Assembly (NCBI RefSeq): GCF_023630705.1
Contig: NZ_JALQEM010000034.1
Span: 124,001 to 188,000 of the forward strand
Direction of reading: 5' to 3'
DNA from: Caballeronia sp. GAFFF1
GTDB lineage: Bacteria; Pseudomonadota; Gammaproteobacteria; Burkholderiales; Burkholderiaceae
DNA length: 64,000 bases
In this document: positions 26,505-36,016 of the stretch, one piece after another
Position numbering within the stretch: position 1 is the first letter of the stretch
Layout of the letters: each line of letters starts with the position of its first letter
The notes under the pieces: generated by a model
The model's input: only the letters and a program-made list of their open reading frames with translations
The model's database searches: none
What the model was told of the DNA's origin: nothing
Program-made: the position numbers and the translations under genes

Positions 26505-27194
26505 TTAGTCGATATAGCGCAGGCCCGCGCGTTGCAGCGGCTCGCGCATGCTGTACATGTCGAGACCGAGCACGCCGCTCGCCAGCTTCGCGCGCTTCTC
26601 TTCTTCGAGCGCCTCGCGCGCCGTGGCCTTTTCGAGCACCTTTTGCGCCGATGCCGACGGCACCACGACCACGCCGTCATCGTCCGCGACGATCACATCG
26701 CCCGGCGTGACCCACGCGCCCGCGCACACGACCGGAATGTTGACGGAGCCGAGCGTCGCCTTGACGGTGCCCTTCGCCGAAATGGCCTTGCTCCAGACGG
26801 GAAAGCCCATCTCGGTCAGCACGCGCACGTCGCGTACGCCCCCGTCGATGATGAGCGCCCGCGCGCCACGCGCCTTGAAGCTCGTCGCGAGCAGATCGCC
26901 GAAGAAGCCATCGGTATTGTCGGTCGTGCACGCGGCCACGACGATATCGCCCGGCTGTATCTGTTCGGCTGCGACATGCAGCATCCAATTGTCGCCCGGT
27001 TGCAAGAGCACCGTCACGGCCGTGCCGCTCGCTTGCGCGCCGAGGTATATCGGGCGCATATACGGCTTCATCAGGCCGACGCGGCCCATTGCTTCGTGAA
27101 CCGTGGCCGAGCCGAGCGCGCCGAGCTTCGCCGCTGCGTCGCCATCGGCGCGATCGATGTTTCGATACACCACTCCGAGTTCATACATGTTCAT
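26505..27194 (-). CDS. ligK: 4-carboxy-4-hydroxy-2-oxoadipate aldolase/oxaloacetate decarboxylase
   Basis: This 229-residue member of the RraA-like class II aldolase family (LigK/GalC) has '[18 protein letters not shown]', supplying the Arg-Asp pair used for substrate and metal binding, and '[16 protein letters not shown]'. It cleaves 4-carboxy-4-hydroxy-2-oxoadipate to pyruvate and oxaloacetate, the last step of the gallate/protocatechuate 4,5-cleavage route. Its ATG overlaps the hydratase stop by 4 bases (ATGA), and its TAA overlaps the next possible start, so the genes are tightly coupled. Confidence 0.9.
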   Translation of the reverse strand: MNMYELGVVYRNIDRADGDAAAKLGALGSATVHEAMGRVGLMKPYMRPIYLGAQASGTAVTVLLQPGDNWMLHVAAEQIQPGDIVVAACTTDNTDGFFGDLLATSFKARGARALIIDGGVRDVRVLTEMGFPVWSKAISAKGTVKATLGSVNIPVVCAGAWVTPGDVIVADDDGVVVVPSASAQKVLEKATAREALEEEKRAKLASGVLGLDMYSMREPLQRAGLRYID

Positions 27195-28216
27195 TGTCCC
27201 TTTGCCTTGAGCGCCGCATCGAGGCGCGGATACACGCGGCGCGCGTTGCCTTCGTAGATCTTGTAGCGCGCTTCCGGCTGCATCGACGCCGCTTCAATAT
27301 AGCGTTTCGTATCGTCGAAATAGTGTCCGGTTTCCGGATCGATGCCACGCACCGCGCCGATCATTTCACTGGCGAAGAGAATGTTGTCGACGGGTATCAC
27401 GCGCGTAAGCAGATCGATGCCCGGCTGGTGATAAACGCATGTGTCGAAGAACACGTTGTTCAACAAATGATCCTTCAGCAAGGGCTTCTTCAGTTCCTGC
27501 GCGAGCCCGCGGAAGCGTCCCCAGTGATAAGGCACCGCGCCGCCGCCGTGCGGGATCACAAAGCGCAGCGTCGGAAAATCGCGGAACAGGTCGGACGTGA
27601 GGCACTGCATGAACGCGGTCGTGTCCGCGTTCAGATAGTGCGCGCCCGTCGTGTGAAAGCACGCGTTGCAACTCGTGCTGACATGAATCATCGCGGGGAT
27701 GTCGTACTCGACCATCTTCTCGTAGATCGGGTACCAATAACGGTCGGAAAGCGGCGGGCTCGTCCAGTGACCGCCGGACGGGTCCGGGTTCAGATTGATC
27801 GCCACGTTGCCATACTGCTCCACGCACTTGACGAGTTCGGGAATGCACGTCGCGACATCGACACCGGGGCTTTGCGGGAGCATCGCCGCCGGAATGAAAC
27901 TGTCCGGAAAGAGCTGGCTCACGCGATAGCACAGTTCATTGCAGATGGCGGCCCACGTGCTCGACACTTCGAAGTCGCCGATATGGTGCGCCATGAAGCT
28001 CGCGCGCGGACTGAAGATGGTGAGATCGAGCCCGCGCTCGCGCATCAGCCGCAACTGATTGCTTTCGATGGATTCGCGCAGTTCGTCGTCGCTGATATGC
28101 AACTCCGACGGGCGCGGCATCTCCGACGGATTCTTGATGCCGGCGATCTGCCGGTTGCGCCATGCCTCCAGCGCCTTCGGCGCGGTCGTGTAATGGCCGT
28201 GTATGTCGATGATCAT
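27191..28216 (-). CDS. ligJ: 4-oxalomesaconate hydratase, LigJ (amidohydrolase) type
   Basis: This 341-residue amidohydrolase-superfamily protein starts '[10 protein letters not shown]', giving the metal-binding H6-x-H8 pair. '[11 protein letters not shown]' and '[18 protein letters not shown]' provide further histidines, and '[16 protein letters not shown]' the late acidic position. The length and motifs fit the LigJ branch of 4-oxalomesaconate hydratases; the other known type, GalB, is a PIG-L fold. It hydrates the tautomerised gallate ring-cleavage product to 4-carboxy-4-hydroxy-2-oxoadipate. It lies 19 bases downstream of the transporter gene. Confidence 0.88.
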   Translation of the reverse strand: MIIDIHGHYTTAPKALEAWRNRQIAGIKNPSEMPRPSELHISDDELRESIESNQLRLMRERGLDLTIFSPRASFMAHHIGDFEVSSTWAAICNELCYRVSQLFPDSFIPAAMLPQSPGVDVATCIPELVKCVEQYGNVAINLNPDPSGGHWTSPPLSDRYWYPIYEKMVEYDIPAMIHVSTSCNACFHTTGAHYLNADTTAFMQCLTSDLFRDFPTLRFVIPHGGGAVPYHWGRFRGLAQELKKPLLKDHLLNNVFFDTCVYHQPGIDLLTRVIPVDNILFASEMIGAVRGIDPETGHYFDDTKRYIEAASMQPEARYKIYEGNARRVYPRLDAALKAKGQ

Positions 28217-28235
28217 CGTGACTTCAACTCCAGGA

Positions 28236-29585
28236 CTAATGTGCGGCTGTCGTCTGCGGCGCGGCGTCGACCGTGCGGCTGCGCTGCGCGACGAGAATGG
28301 CGATGGCGGCGAGCGTCGCGGGAATGGCGAGCATCGCGAGGATGGCGCCGAACTGCCAGCCGAGGCCGAGCAAGGCGCCGCCGAACGCGGAACCGAAGAT
28401 GCTGCCGAAGCGGCCCATGCCGAGCATCCAGCTCACGCCGGTGGCGCGCGCGACCGTCGGATAGCGGCCCGGCGCGAAGGCGTTGAGGCCCGTTTGCGCG
28501 CCGCTCATGCAAAAGCCGGCGGCAAACACGAGAACGGCGAGCGACGACGACAGCGCGCCGATCCACGCGAGCCCGAGCACGCACACCGCGCCGCCCAGAT
28601 ACGCCGCGCTGATGACCGGCGCGGGGCGCACGCGGTCCATGATCCAGCCGACGATGATCGCGCCGATAGTGCCGCCGATCTGGAACATGGCCGTGATGTT
28701 CGCAGCGGCCGTTACCGTGAGGCCGGCGTCTTTCATCAGCGTCGGCAGCCAGCCGGTGAGCAGATAGATCACGAGCAGGCCCATGAAGTACGTCACCCAC
28801 AGCGCCGCCGTCAGAAGGCCATAGCCGTGGGAGAACAGCACGCCGATGGGGCGCTTGGTCGGCAGCGGCGGCTCGGTCGAGACGAAGGTTTCATCGCCCA
28901 CGAAGCGCGCGCCGCACACACGGCCCAGCACCTTGCCGATCTTTTGCGAGGTCGCGCCGCGCACCGCGAGCAGACGCGCCGATTCGGGCAGCAGCCAGAT
29001 TTGCAGCGGAATCAGCACGAGTGGCAGGCCGCCGCCGAAGATCAGCACCGAACGCCAGCCGTGCGTCGGAATGAGCCAGCCCGCGACGAAGCCGATCAAC
29101 GCCGAGCCGAGATTGAAGCCCGTGAACATGATGGTGATGAGCAGCGCGCGCTTGCGTTGCGGCGCGTACTCGGAGAGCAGCGTCGTGGTGTTGGGCATCG
29201 CGGCGCCGAGGCCGATGCCCGTCAGCACGCGCAGCAACGCCATGCTCGTCGGCGTAGTGGTGAACGCCGTGGCGATGGTGAACACGCCGAACAGAAACAC
29301 CGAGGTAATCAGGACTCCTTTTCTCCCGATGCGGTCCGACGCCGGGCCGGCGGCCAGCGCGCCGATCACGAGTCCGATGGGCGCGGCGCTCATCACGAGT
29401 CCGAACGCGGGGCGCGAGATGTGCCAGTCCGCGATGATCGACGGCGCGACGAAGCCCATGATGGCCACGTCCATGCCGTCGGCCGTCACGACGAGAAAGC
29501 ACAGCGCCACCAGCAGCCACTGGTAGGCGGAAATGGGCCGCTCGTCGATAAACGCCTTGATGTCGATGGTTCTACCGCTAGTCAT
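28236..29585 (-). CDS. MFS aromatic-acid transporter (PcaK/GalT type)
   Basis: The protein is 449 residues from ATG 29585, with a GGAG ribosome site. Twelve hydrophobic segments can be counted. The aromatic acid:H+ symporter signatures are present: 'ALCFLVVTADGMDVAIMGFVAP' in TM1 and the loop 2-3 motif 'GPASDRIGRKGVL'. Given the neighbouring dioxygenase, gallate is the likely substrate, with protocatechuate or 4-hydroxybenzoate as alternatives. It acts in the inner membrane. Confidence 0.9.
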   Translation of the reverse strand: MTSGRTIDIKAFIDERPISAYQWLLVALCFLVVTADGMDVAIMGFVAPSIIADWHISRPAFGLVMSAAPIGLVIGALAAGPASDRIGRKGVLITSVFLFGVFTIATAFTTTPTSMALLRVLTGIGLGAAMPNTTTLLSEYAPQRKRALLITIMFTGFNLGSALIGFVAGWLIPTHGWRSVLIFGGGLPLVLIPLQIWLLPESARLLAVRGATSQKIGKVLGRVCGARFVGDETFVSTEPPLPTKRPIGVLFSHGYGLLTAALWVTYFMGLLVIYLLTGWLPTLMKDAGLTVTAAANITAMFQIGGTIGAIIVGWIMDRVRPAPVISAAYLGGAVCVLGLAWIGALSSSLAVLVFAAGFCMSGAQTGLNAFAPGRYPTVARATGVSWMLGMGRFGSIFGSAFGGALLGLGWQFGAILAMLAIPATLAAIAILVAQRSRTVDAAPQTTAAH

Positions 29586-29610
29586 GTGATGTCTCCGTGC
29601 GTCTATAGTT

Positions 29611-30912
29611 TTATTGCTTGCCCTGCTCGGCCTTGTCCCAGTCGAGCTTGCCGCCGCCCTTGCCCGCGACCGAATACAGCGCGCCCGGCGCATTGCGCGT
29701 CTTCTGGAATTCTTCGAGCGTCTGGCCGCGCATCGCGGCATAGATGTGCAGGTTCGACACGCCCGTTACCGCGCCGAGCTTTTCGAGCATGAAGAAGATC
29801 ACGCCGTAATGCAGCAGCGCGCGCCAGTCGCGGCGGCGGATCATGTCGCGTTCTGCTTCGCTGAGGCCGGCGGCCTCGAAGCTCGCTTCCGGGTCTTGCT
29901 GAAAGGCTTCGCGATGCGCGGGCTCGACCATGCGATGCAGATAATCGTTGATGCGATACGCGCGCACCGCCGTTTCGATGCTGAACGGATACGTGCCTTG
30001 CAGCTTCTCCACATCGGTCAATTCGATTGCCATGCGCTGACGATGCCGCTCGATGATCGCGGGCTTCGTCTCGCTGTCCTCGCCTTCGTAAATGGCAGTC
30101 GCGATGCCGGCCATCGACGGCAGGTAGTAGCTGCGATGCTTGCACACCACGCTGGACGACAGCGCGCCGCGCATGGTGAGCCACATGATGACTTCCGCGC
30201 CCTCGTAGCCGCCCAGTTCCGCGTACTCGGCAATCGTCATCTCGGCGAGTTGTTCGGGATCACGTTCGAAGAGATCGAGGAAACGCTGGTCCCACTCGGT
30301 GTTGTTGAAGCCCGCGCGCTCGCCATGCACCTGATGCGAAAGACCGCCCGTCGCGAGAATGGCGACCTTGATGTCCTCCGGATAGCTCTCGATGGCGCGG
30401 CGCAGCGCCTGTCCGAGCTTGTAGAAGCGTCGCGCGCTCGGTATCGGCAATTGCAGCACGCCCATTTGCAGCGGGACGATCTTCACGGGCCACTCGGGCT
30501 TGTGCGGGCACAGCATCGAAAGGGGAGAGAAGCAGCCGTGATCGAGCGCCTTGTTCTGGAAGAAGGACATGTCGAACTCGTCGGTCATCAGCGAGCTGCC
30601 GATGTGCGCGGCAAGCGCAGGATGTCCCTTGATCGGCGGAAGATCGCGCGCGCCGCCGCCCTCGTCCGCGACGCGCCATTCAGGACCTACGCCCAATGCG
30701 AACGCCGAATAATGATCGAAGAAGAAAGACGTGACGTGATCGTTATAGATGGTCAGGATCACATCGGGGCGCTTCTCTTCCAGCCACTTCGCGAGCGGCG
30801 CGAAGTTTTCGAAGATCGGCGCCCAGACCGGGTCGTCGCGCTTGTTCTTGTCGAATGCGAAGCCGATGGTGGGCGTGTGCGAGGCGGCAATGCCACCGAT
30901 GATGCGGGCCAT
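29611..30912 (-). CDS. galA: Gallate dioxygenase (fused LigB-LigA extradiol enzyme)
   Basis: This 433-residue extradiol dioxygenase fuses a LigB-type catalytic domain (~1-280) to a LigA-type domain (~300-420), the arrangement of gallate dioxygenases GalA/DesB (~420 residues); protocatechuate 4,5-dioxygenases usually have two separate subunits. Iron-ligand candidates are H12 ('AASHTP') and H59 ('YNDHVTSF'), and 'GGLSHQVHGER' supplies the catalytic-His region. It opens the gallate ring to 4-oxalomesaconate. It is the first gene of the minus-strand operon. The start ATG 30912 begins 'MARIIGGIAASHTP', typical of the family. Confidence 0.92.
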   Translation of the reverse strand: MARIIGGIAASHTPTIGFAFDKNKRDDPVWAPIFENFAPLAKWLEEKRPDVILTIYNDHVTSFFFDHYSAFALGVGPEWRVADEGGGARDLPPIKGHPALAAHIGSSLMTDEFDMSFFQNKALDHGCFSPLSMLCPHKPEWPVKIVPLQMGVLQLPIPSARRFYKLGQALRRAIESYPEDIKVAILATGGLSHQVHGERAGFNNTEWDQRFLDLFERDPEQLAEMTIAEYAELGGYEGAEVIMWLTMRGALSSSVVCKHRSYYLPSMAGIATAIYEGEDSETKPAIIERHRQRMAIELTDVEKLQGTYPFSIETAVRAYRINDYLHRMVEPAHREAFQQDPEASFEAAGLSEAERDMIRRRDWRALLHYGVIFFMLEKLGAVTGVSNLHIYAAMRGQTLEEFQKTRNAPGALYSVAGKGGGKLDWDKAEQGKQ

Positions 30913-31312
30913 GTCGAAGGTGCTCCGTGAGGTGCCGGGCAGTCAGGCGCTCGTGGAATGCACGCGGCCCGGTGTGTTGCGAGAACGTGAGCCGACGATA
31001 CGGGCCGGACGGCACGCGCGGTACTGCGCGTAAACCATGAGTCGGGGAGAGATGGGACGCAGCGAAGATGATGGACGACCGGCCGGCGCGGGCTTGCGGG
31101 CGGGGTTTCGACGCTACGGATCACGCGGCGCGATAAATAAAACCGATGGCCAGACAAAAAGGACGCAAGGGGACGGGGAACAGCCGGTTGTTCGAGAACC
31201 GGACCTTCACCAGTAATGGCCTTGTACTGACCGCGGGAAGCCGATGTCGAGCGGTCCCTTGTCGTCGCGAAACGCGCGACTTCTCGTCCGCGCCGACCGT
31301 GTCACGAGTGCA
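30913..31312. other. Intergenic region upstream of the gallate operon, no gene called
   Basis: These 400 bases lie between the dioxygenase start and the 3' end of the next minus-strand gene. No plausible coding frame was found. A short hairpin CCGGTT-N7-AACCGG lies at 31185-31203; it could be a regulator site or a weak terminator. No LysR regulator gene lies beside the operon, so the gallate regulator must be elsewhere. Confidence 0.5.
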
Positions 31313-31864
31313 TTAGTAGTGAATGGTCAACGGCTCGGGATGTTCCTGTGTAATCACGCAACTGGAGTCGACCGGCCAGCCCGCCGCCGTGAGCGGCGGG
31401 TTATAGCGCTGGCATTGTCCGTTGGTGCCCAAGGTGTAAGACGAGACGGTCAGGAATTGCGAGTTCGTTTCCGGCGCGACATACACCGTGACGTCGGAGC
31501 CTTTCCTCACTGTGAATGCGGGCCGCGATGCAGTCGTGCTGGGGATGAGCGGCGCGCCGCTGCAATCGCTCGAATAGAACTGGTTCATGAAATACCATCC
31601 CCATGTGAACTCGGTCGCCGAATAGACGATCTTGTTGCCGGTGCCGGAGACTTGCCGCCGCATGATCGGCACGAAGACCGGCGCCCCGTTCACCGACTGG
31701 AAGACACCTGCGCTGCCTCCTGCGTACTTCAATGGGCCGACTTCCTTCCCGTTTGCATCGAAGACACGGAGTACGTGCCGATGATGATGGTGGTGTTCGA
31801 CTTCATCGGCATACGACGTCATAGCGCCCGAGCACAGCAGCGTCAACAGAATCATTCTGCGCAT
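31313..31864 (-). CDS. Secreted protein of unknown function, paralogue A
   Basis: The protein is 183 residues from ATG 31864, where an N-terminal signal peptide begins ('MRRMILLTLLCSGAMTSYA'). The mature part begins with a His-rich stretch (EVEHHHHHRH), then 'VLRVFDANGKEVGPLKYAGG', 'VNGAPVFVPIMRR', 'IVYSATEF' and 'FYSSDCSGAPLI'. The same blocks occur in the next gene, with which it shares about a third of positions by eye. The paired cysteines suggest disulfides in the periplasm or outside. I do not recognise the family. The natural His run might bind metal. Confidence 0.75.
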   Translation of the reverse strand: MRRMILLTLLCSGAMTSYADEVEHHHHHRHVLRVFDANGKEVGPLKYAGGSAGVFQSVNGAPVFVPIMRRQVSGTGNKIVYSATEFTWGWYFMNQFYSSDCSGAPLIPSTTASRPAFTVRKGSDVTVYVAPETNSQFLTVSSYTLGTNGQCQRYNPPLTAAGWPVDSSCVITQEHPEPLTIHY

Positions 31865-31929
31865 GGCATGCACCTCAAGCCCATAGTCATGGTTCAGTGG
31901 GACGCGCTTACGAAGTCCCTCGGCTAACG

Positions 31930-32478
31930 TCACCGCGCGGGCGTGTTCCCGGTCGGAATACGTACGGTGAGCGGCTCGGGATACGCGCCGGTCAGCGAGA
32001 AGGTGCTCTCAGTCGGCCAGCCGTATTCCGTGACTGGCGTGCTCGATGCGGCGCACGTAAAGGTCGGACCCGACCGCACGGACCCGATCACAATCGGTGC
32101 GGAGTTAGTGGCAGGCGCGACGTACAACGTGACGTCATGGCCTAGCCGTATGGTGGTCGACGGCCGCACGCCTGTCGTCAAGGTGATGACCGGGGTGCCG
32201 CTACAGTCCGTCGACGTGAAGTCGGCTACGTTCATACCCGACCATCTGAATTGCGTCGCGGAATAAACGGTCTGAGGACCGCCGTCGCCCGACACGATCA
32301 CGCGCTCGATGGGCACGAATGCGATCGCGCCATTGACGGTTAGATAAACGCCGGGGCCGCCGTAATCGTCCAGTGGTCCGACGAACTTGCCTTGCGCGTC
32401 GAACACCAAGGGCGTCTCGCCCGCGAACGAAGCCGTCAATTGCAGCAGCAAGAGCACCGAAACGACGAAAGCACGCAT
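31930..32478 (-). CDS. Secreted protein of unknown function, paralogue B
   Basis: The protein is 182 residues from ATG 32478 (GGAG ribosome site), with the signal peptide 'MRAFVVSVLLLLQLTASFAG'. It repeats the blocks of its downstream neighbour in the same order: 'PLVFDAQGKFVGPLDDYGG', 'VNGAIAFVPIERV', 'VYSATQFRW', 'FTSTDCSGTPVI', 'DVTLYVAP' and 'YPEPLTVRI'. The two genes are 65 bases apart and in the same orientation, so a tandem duplication is likely. It lacks the His run of paralogue A. Function unknown. Confidence 0.75.
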   Translation of the reverse strand: MRAFVVSVLLLLQLTASFAGETPLVFDAQGKFVGPLDDYGGPGVYLTVNGAIAFVPIERVIVSGDGGPQTVYSATQFRWSGMNVADFTSTDCSGTPVITLTTGVRPSTTIRLGHDVTLYVAPATNSAPIVIGSVRSGPTFTCAASSTPVTEYGWPTESTFSLTGAYPEPLTVRIPTGNTPAR

Positions 32479-32904
32479 GTCTCCACCCCTTATGTCAGTT
32501 GCGGGCATTGCCGAATGAGCAAACGATCTGGCAACCGTATGCGTTAGGATAGAACGACTGCGACATATTGCAAAGTAAAAGAGTCAGAACGCACGAGCAG
32601 GCTGACGCTTCGTCGAGCTGAGAGTCTTCTTTCGGCACGGTCGAACTATTCGACTATCGCTAGCCGATGTGAGACGGTGAATGCGCGGTTAGATGACCGA
32701 AGGGTAGAACATTCGATACTGCTGCGCCGCACGACAAACCACGACGTTCTGTGATGCCTGAAGTATGAGGTTTCGCCGCGTGGCTCGTCCGAGCGTCGCT
32801 ACCGACTCGAACGGTTTCGACAAACGCTGGTCTGCTCGTCCGTAGGGGTATCCGTGAATGCCGGCAACGGAGCACTATACTGGACTACGCAACGGGAGCC
32901 AGTC
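32479..32904. other. Intergenic region between divergent secreted-protein genes, no gene called
   Basis: These 426 bases separate the divergent starts at 32478 (minus) and 32905 (plus). No coding frame looks real. TATACT at 32874-32879, 25 bases before the plus-strand ATG, is a possible -10 box without a good -35. A small palindrome TCGAA-CTA-TTCGA is at 32641-32653. Confidence 0.45.
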
Positions 32905-33204
32905 ATGAAACAGCCAGTGCTTGTTTTCGCCGCATTGTGCGTTGCAACGCCGTTCGCTTTTGCGCAGTCGCATCCGAGCGCGGAGACGGATATGCGCGCG
33001 CCCCACAACAACCCGAAGCTGATGCCAAACGCGCCGCTCGGCAGCGAATATCCCTCGCACGGCAATGTGCAAGCGGGCGAGTTGAACCTCAACCCGGCCG
33101 ATCCCCGCGCCCAGATGGTCAACGGCCTGCCCAACAATGCGAACGACGGCGGATATGGCGCGCCGCTCGCCGGCAACAAGGCAAACGTCCCGCCGCGCGA
33201 CTGA
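32905..33204 (+). CDS. Small secreted Pro/Asn-rich protein of unknown function
   Basis: The protein is 99 residues from ATG 32905 with a GGGAG ribosome site. The signal peptide 'MKQPVLVFAALCVATPFAFA' ends in an A-F-A cleavage site, leaving a ~78-residue mature protein rich in Asn, Pro and Gly ('HNNPKLMPNAPLGSEYPSHG', 'GLPNNANDGGYGAPL') with no cysteine. It looks disordered and periplasmic or extracellular. No family is recognised. It converges on the GGDEF-EAL gene 28 bases downstream. Confidence 0.75.
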   Translation: MKQPVLVFAALCVATPFAFAQSHPSAETDMRAPHNNPKLMPNAPLGSEYPSHGNVQAGELNLNPADPRAQMVNGLPNNANDGGYGAPLAGNKANVPPRD

Positions 33205-33232
33205 CCGCTATCGGTAGCGGTCGCATGCAATG

Positions 33233-36016
33233 CTAAGCAGTCGCACTCGTCAGCCGGAGTTCGTTTGCGTCGATCGACTCATTGCTGGACCTGCTTAGAG
33301 CCTCGCGCGCCTGCGACGCAGGCATCGGTCGTCCGGTGAGAAAGCCCTGTACTTCATCGCATTCGTTGTCGGCGAGGAAAGCAAATTGCTCGATGGTCTC
33401 GACACCCTCGGCAACGACGTGCATCCCCAACGTATGGGCCATCGCCAGCACCGCTTTGACGATGACCTCATCGATCGTCGACTTACCGATGCCCTGAACG
33501 AACGACAGGTCGAGCTTGATGCAGTCGGGCTTGAACTCCCGAATGTAGTTGAGGCTCGAGAAGCCCGTGCCGAAGTCGTCGATTGCAATCGATACGCCCA
33601 TTCGCCTGATCGCGTTGAGCGCGACAAGCGCTGCCGGCGTCATTAACACGCTCTCGGTCACTTCGAGTTCGATGTTGCGCGGACTGACGCCGATTCTCGC
33701 AAGCGTCCTTTCTACGGTGCTTGCGAAGTCGGAATGCAGAAACTGCATGGCGGACACATTGATCGAAACGACGATGTCCGGATAGTCTCGCGCCCAGTCT
33801 TTTGCCTGAAGGCATGCCTGTTCGAACACCCACTCGCCGATCGGCACGATCAGCCCTTTCTCCTCGGCGAGCGGTATGAAGACAGCAGGGCTGATGAGTC
33901 CGTGCTCACCATCGAACCACCGCAACAGCGCTTCGAACGCGACCGGTCGGCCACTCCCCAACGCGACACGTGGTTGAAAAACCAGTCGCAGCGCGTCGGT
34001 CTGAGCGGCACGGCTGAGATGCTTCGCAAGCTCGACACGCTCGGCGTCGGCAGTCGCAATCGACTCGTCGTAGACCACGAGCGCGCTCTGCCGGGAACGC
34101 TTCGCGTGATACATCGCCGCATCGGCGTAGCGAATCAGCGTGCTCGCGTCGATCGCATGATCGGGAAATATCGCTACTCCGGCGCTCGCATTCGAAGCGA
34201 CGAACTCACCGCCCACGCGCAGATTCGCATTCACCGACGCATGCAACGCCTTCGCCCTGCCGATCAGTTCTTCGACGCCCGAGCGCCCGACAACCAGCGC
34301 GACGAACTCGTCGCCGGCGAAACGCGCCACGACGTCGTACTCGCCGACGCTGCGCGATAGTCGCCGCGCGACCTCCTTGATGACCTCGTCGCCGCATACA
34401 TGGCCAAGAGAATCGTTGATCTCCTTGAAGTTATCGAGGTCGATAAAGAGGATCGCGATTTGGCCGGCAGATGTCGAGGCCGTGCAGAGCAGGTCTGACA
34501 ACCGTGCATATAACGCCGATCGGTTGAGCAAACCGGTCAATGGATCGAGGCTTGCCTGCAACTGCAATTGCTCCTGATCCCTGATCCGGTCCGTGATATC
34601 GCTGAACACTGCGACCGTGTGCGTCGTTCTGCCATGCTCGTCGAGTACGGGCGAGATCTGACGCTGCGCCCAGAAACGCGATCCGTCTCGACGACGGCCC
34701 TCGACGACCCTGGCCGCTTTCAGGCGATCTGCGGTCGATGACGTGCCATCGAGCGAAGCAGCGTCATTCATTCTTCCGGGAAGGATGTCGGCCGCTTCTT
34801 TGCCGAGAACGTCCGCAACAGGCAGCCCCGTGAGCCGTTGAAACGCAGGGTTCGCGTAGATCACCTGCGGAGCGTCTTCGGCCGTGGTTTGCAGAAGGAC
34901 GACGGCATTGTCCGACGCGTCGAGCGCCCGACTACGGATTCGCAACTCCTGTCTTGCCAGTTCGTGCGCGCTGACGTCGGCTGCCGTCACGAAACACGCT
35001 TCATGGCCGGCATAGTTCAGAAGATGGTAGGAGACATCGACATGAATGATGTGACCGTCGAGGCGCGTATGCCTGCGTACGCCGCCCGACCCTGCCGGGG
35101 CGCTTGCCGCGATATACATCTCCAGGTCTTGTCGGAATTGCTGTCTATCCTCCGGCGGACGCAGGTCGTCGGCGGTGATTTGCATCAGCTCGCTGAGACT
35201 GCCTCCGTACTGACGCTGCGCCGCTGCGTTGGCGGTGAGCACGCGCCCCGTGTGAATGTCGAAGATGAGCATTGCCAGCGGATGCTGGGCGAAGTATTCG
35301 ATAAAGCGGTCATGTGCTTCGCGCGCAACGATCCGGGCCGCGCTGCTGGCGAGCGACGCGCGGTGCGCGATCACCAGCGCGTAAGCGAGCAAGATCAAAC
35401 CCGTGGCGAGCGCGACGGCAAACGTGACCTTCTGCCGAACCAGTTGCGCTTCCGCCGTAAGCTGCATCGTTGCGAGCTTCGACCTCTGCGCGAGTTGCAG
35501 TTCGGAGAGCCCATGCATGATCGACTGAAGCGTCTTGTTGGCCTTTTCCAGTTGCGTCGAATCGACGCTTCGGCTTGCGCCAGGGCCGCGCGCGCTCGTT
35601 GCGGCCAAGTCGAGTTGCGATGCCCAAAGGCTGGTGTCGCTTCGCAGCGTGGATAGTTGATAGAGCGATGCCTCGTCGTCGCTCAGGAAGCGCTGAAGCA
35701 GGTCGTATGAGCGCATGGCTTCGACGGCACGCGACACCGGCCAGGCGAGCGATCGAAACCGCGCGCTGCCGACGCCGGTAAGAAAGTCCGCGTTCGCGTC
35801 GATATGCAGATTGGCGATCAATTCCAGTTGCGAACTGACCGTGAGCGCTTGTCGCAGCGCGTCCTCCTGTTGCGACCGCGATCTCGCTGCGAAATAGCAC
35901 GTCAGCGCAGCGAACGATGCCACTGCAAACAGAAAGATGGCCGCTCCGAAGAGCCGGCCTCTTTTGGAGCCTCGAAGGCCCCGCACGAACCGCCGCACGT
36001 CTTTTTTCATTGCCAC
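33233..36016 (-). CDS. Membrane PAS-GGDEF-EAL cyclic-di-GMP protein
   Basis: The 927-residue protein has TM1 ~23-45, an extracytoplasmic helical sensor region ~46-190, and TM2 ~195-215, then two PAS domains (~230-350 and ~355-490). The GGDEF domain carries the variant A-G-D-E-F ('ARFAGDEFVAL'), a form known to remain active in some cyclases. The EAL domain has 'FEALLRW', 'DDFGTGFSSLNY' and 'KLDLSF', all intact. No RxxD inhibitory site precedes the AGDEF motif (G-E-Y-D there). The start is GTG 36016 or ATG 36010. It is a likely inner-membrane sensor controlling c-di-GMP; the signal is unknown. Confidence 0.9.
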   Translation of the reverse strand: MAMKKDVRRFVRGLRGSKRGRLFGAAIFLFAVASFAALTCYFAARSRSQQEDALRQALTVSSQLELIANLHIDANADFLTGVGSARFRSLAWPVSRAVEAMRSYDLLQRFLSDDEASLYQLSTLRSDTSLWASQLDLAATSARGPGASRSVDSTQLEKANKTLQSIMHGLSELQLAQRSKLATMQLTAEAQLVRQKVTFAVALATGLILLAYALVIAHRASLASSAARIVAREAHDRFIEYFAQHPLAMLIFDIHTGRVLTANAAAQRQYGGSLSELMQITADDLRPPEDRQQFRQDLEMYIAASAPAGSGGVRRHTRLDGHIIHVDVSYHLLNYAGHEACFVTAADVSAHELARQELRIRSRALDASDNAVVLLQTTAEDAPQVIYANPAFQRLTGLPVADVLGKEAADILPGRMNDAASLDGTSSTADRLKAARVVEGRRRDGSRFWAQRQISPVLDEHGRTTHTVAVFSDITDRIRDQEQLQLQASLDPLTGLLNRSALYARLSDLLCTASTSAGQIAILFIDLDNFKEINDSLGHVCGDEVIKEVARRLSRSVGEYDVVARFAGDEFVALVVGRSGVEELIGRAKALHASVNANLRVGGEFVASNASAGVAIFPDHAIDASTLIRYADAAMYHAKRSRQSALVVYDESIATADAERVELAKHLSRAAQTDALRLVFQPRVALGSGRPVAFEALLRWFDGEHGLISPAVFIPLAEEKGLIVPIGEWVFEQACLQAKDWARDYPDIVVSINVSAMQFLHSDFASTVERTLARIGVSPRNIELEVTESVLMTPAALVALNAIRRMGVSIAIDDFGTGFSSLNYIREFKPDCIKLDLSFVQGIGKSTIDEVIVKAVLAMAHTLGMHVVAEGVETIEQFAFLADNECDEVQGFLTGRPMPASQAREALSRSSNESIDANELRLTSATA

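Noticed and set aside
28203..29792. Plus-strand open frame of 529 codons opposite the MFS transporter
   Set aside because: Low-complexity charged translation typical of an antisense frame; the minus-strand transporter has clear TM segments and family motifs.
32660..32875. Minus-strand open frame of 71 codons in the intergenic region
   Set aside because: No ribosome site, signal peptide or recognisable feature, and it overlaps the presumed promoter of the plus-strand gene.
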